Assembly: GCA_037179385.1 (NCBI GenBank)
Contig: CM074187.1
Coordinates: forward strand, 3,348,001 to 3,412,000
From: Holothuria scabra
Lineage: Eukaryota; Echinodermata; Holothuroidea; Aspidochirotida; Holothuriidae
Reading direction: 5' to 3'
Length of the DNA stretch: 64,000 nucleotides
Made by a program: the position numbers and the translations under genes. Under the pieces are notes generated by a model. That model had not been told where the DNA came from and ran no database searches. It saw only the letters and a program-made list of their open reading frames with translations. This document shows, in pieces, positions 61,281-64,000 of the stretch. The stretch's first letter is position 1; the number at the start of each line of letters is the position of its first letter.

Positions 61281-64000
61281 TATATATATCACCAGTGCAC
61301 GGACTTTATCATATTTATAATTTTTATAAACTAAATGTTTTTAAAGTCTAGGTCTATAAAAGGGGCTTAGAAGACAAATCTCGTTTTTCCTCCCAATTTC
61401 CAGAAATATCTAGTTTTGATAGTCTGGGAGTAAGTGGTTACGGATAAAGGATAGATGATTAGATATTAGTTTGTAAGTCAATGGGAATCTTTCCCAATTA
61501 TTCGATTGGTGGTACACCACTTCGACGCCTAAGATAAGGTATTGCATAAAAGTCAACCATAGTGGCAAGAATCCCTTTTGACCTTATCGTTTGCAAGCAT
61601 TATCTTGGTATTAATACCTTATAGTACAGTAACGAACAATATATAAGAAGGTCGAAGTGTAGAGCCTGCGACTCTTGACCTACTCAATCATATTCAATCT
61701 ACGGTATTACTACGTAAATAATACTTTTTATTCTGTATGTGGGTTTTCTTCTGCTTATTTATACGGTTGTACAAAAAGAGTGGAACTGCAGGTTAGATTT
61801 TGTGATGTGCAATTTAGGGACTTAGTAACGAAGATTTTCCCACAATATCCTTACGTCTCCTTATAAAGGGAATACTAGTTACGCCTTCTTTCCAAGAAAT
61901 TTTTCACTTCTTACCTATGTTTCGTTTGGTTCTCCTTCGGGGTAAGTCTATGTTCTCTCCTTTGATTTGCCTCGATGTTTGTTTTACTTGCACTTTTACT
62001 TCATGTAATGGAAAAGCGCTGTTGTCAAGGCGCCAGATGGCTGCCGAGATTTAGTTCAGCCCACTGCTATTTCAGTTTTTTGTTTAAGTATTATATATAA
62101 ATATATTTATACAACGCTCATGAAAGACTGTGAATGGAATCTGTTGTTAAGTCTAATTCTTTGGATTTTTGCTCACCCTCACGGCAAGATGGCAACAGGC
62201 AACAGAGCAACTAATGACATCAATCTTAATCTTATTCGAAGAACATTTCAAAGGGTGAATATCGCATTACGTATCTGGCGAAAATTGGTTTAAAAGATTT
62301 GTCTCAATGCCAGTTGTCTCATCGGATAATAGTCTAAAACTTTAGAGTTTTGTTCAAGATTCATTTAAAGACGTCTCTGTAAATTCCCAAGTTGAAGACT
62401 GGAACAGATAAAGGGGGAATTTATCTTGACAACTGATGTAAGGATTAAATTAGTTTTCATTATGCCTTCACAGAAAATGTCTGAAAACAGAGATAAAATA
62501 TGTTATCCCCCTGTTTAAAGTCTCTCAGTGTCTTTAATGTATAAAACTCTTTCGAGAGGTACAAAGAATAGCATGTAGGCCCAACTTTCATTGACATTCA
62601 TTTCATACAAATTCTAGTAACGCTGTAAAAAAGAGAATAAACAAAGTTAGTTGAATACATTAGTTTAAAATGATTCATGGCAAGTATGTGCTAACAGAAT
62701 TATGTTTCCTTTTACAAAAGCGAAACTAATAGTCTCAAAGAGTTTTGTGGCAGCTCTTCACTGCATATATTCTGCTTTGGGGATAGTGACCTTTAGAGGG
62801 CTAATTAATCAGCTCATTACAGCCATGTCAATATCTTCACAATCCATCATAACGTAAGTTAAGATGTTTCATTATAGTTACCTCAACGATACACTCAATT
62901 ATCTAAGACAGCTAGAATGCTTTTCTTCTCAAAATATATCACTAAAGTTTAAAAATGTCAAAAGAATTATGTCTTTTATTTCTCGCATATACCTGAGATC
63001 CAGGCCAGTAGAAACTTGTAAATGCCTCTTTTTGATTGGTTACAATCCTGTTAAAACCTAATTCCCTCACTGCCATTACGTTGAACGAATTTCTTCCAAA
63101 TCAGTACCAAAGTGGGCATTCTATAACAAACATAATCTCGGTCTATAACGAAAGCATTGGGTGGCCTGTAAATATGTGTTTCACACATTTCTTGGGAGAA
63201 TCCTATTTGCCAATGGACCAAGTAATTTGGTTAACTGATGGAGATTGATGAGGTTCTCCCATTAGACTTTCAAGGTAAACATCGGAAAAAGCGACCTAGG
63301 ATCAGAAGCGCAAATCGTTCAACAATGAAACGATAAAAGCACTGCAAACTCTTGGGAATCCATTATATGTTGGGTGATCGTGTTCATTCTACGACGTTCT
63401 TTAGACTCACTCTTTTAATCAATGACCCAAAGACACTCAGGTTGGAATATGGTTCAATTTTTTTCGTAATGTCTCAACATAGGTCGAATGAGATCTGCAA
63501 CTATGAAAGTTTATAATCTGAGGAATGCTTTGTATTTCTTGATGCTCTCCAGTCCACAATGTGGAACGACTGAAAAACATGTCGGGGTAATTATGACCTA
63601 GTGAAACTGGCGGACTTATAGTCTTGCAGCGTTAGTGGGGAGAGATAGATTTTTTAAAAAAAAAAAAACCCTTGCTAAACTGTATTTTGATCAGAACGTG
63701 TGGACTCCCGTGTTTGATAACTTTCTTGTAAACAGCTACATAAGGTCCAGAGATCTTGATCTATTCAAAGAGTTACTTTTGATCAATTTTGCTTTACCAT
63801 GTTTCCAAAGTTAGAACAACACGGGTAAATACTGAGCCAATTTAAGTACGCTATGCCCTCGCAAAATGCTTCGATTTTCGCAATATGATTGAAAAGGTTA
63901 ATCACTGGTCAAAATCTGAAAGAGGACCTAGGAGGTATTATTTTATATTTAAAGTTGAAACATTCGAACCTCCCCTTGATAATCTGAACGGTTAATGAAC
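61281..64000. other. No gene recognised
   Basis: AT-rich sequence. Short frames only. An A-run lies at about 63,657-63,669. No repeat or RNA gene could be supported. Confidence 0.5.

Overview
This 64 kb window looks like intergenic or repeat-rich DNA from an animal nuclear genome. I found no bacterial-style operon, no rRNA, no CRISPR array and no convincing multi-exon host gene. It is AT-rich, and nearly everything recognisable is a transposable-element remnant, a foldback (long inverted repeat) or a microsatellite. The mix is a Penelope-like element with GIY-YIG endonuclease, a Tx1/L1-like LINE, an RLE-type LINE in a TAA microsatellite, a CR1/L2-like LINE scrap, a PIF/Harbinger transposase exon, tRNA-derived SINEs and hammerhead-like motifs. 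This suits a marine invertebrate, and an anthozoan cnidarian such as a coral is my best guess. That guess is inference from repeat style, not proof.

Layout. 1-10 kb is mostly featureless, with a tRNA-Glu-like SINE at 7.84-8.09 kb and a block of GGCCGAGTTGTC repeats at 9.96-10.08 kb. 10.3-12.2 kb holds two palindromic families, one tiled with TTCTATAGAA-type words and one with GAGTGAA/TTCACTC words and TA at both ends. 16-21.3 kb has a foldback at 16.0-16.8, a 97%-identical 107-bp-arm palindrome at 17.77-18.01, another foldback at 18.57-19.04, the first exon of a Harbinger transposase (minus strand) at 19.3-19.66, and a second SINE copy near 20.9. 21.6-24.96 kb is a Tx1/L1-like LINE whose ORF1 is inverted relative to ORF2, the geometry expected of twin priming. 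25-31.8 kb has little besides a foldback at 29.6-29.9. 31.8-34.1 kb is a 5'-truncated restriction-like-endonuclease LINE (minus strand) bounded on both sides by (TAA)n. At 35.92-36.24 kb lies a repeat with a hammerhead-type core on the minus strand. It is followed by a tRNA-like SINE head and a duplicated (AACT)n/(AACTGACT)n satellite block (36.5-38.05 kb). 39.08-40.08 kb is a collapsed CR1/L2-like LINE. 47.25-48.05 kb is flanked by inverted GGCCGAGTTGTC blocks. 57.4-61.3 kb is a decayed Penelope-like element (minus strand) with an internal tandem duplication, a 328-bp palindromic element inserted in it, and a second copy of the hammerhead-bearing repeat against its 3' side.

No genes act together here in a pathway. 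The shared theme is mobile-element biology: target-site preference, twin priming, nesting, ribozyme-bearing repeats, and several unrelated foldbacks built from short self-complementary words. All recognised element ORFs are broken by stops, frameshifts or deletions, except one Harbinger exon.
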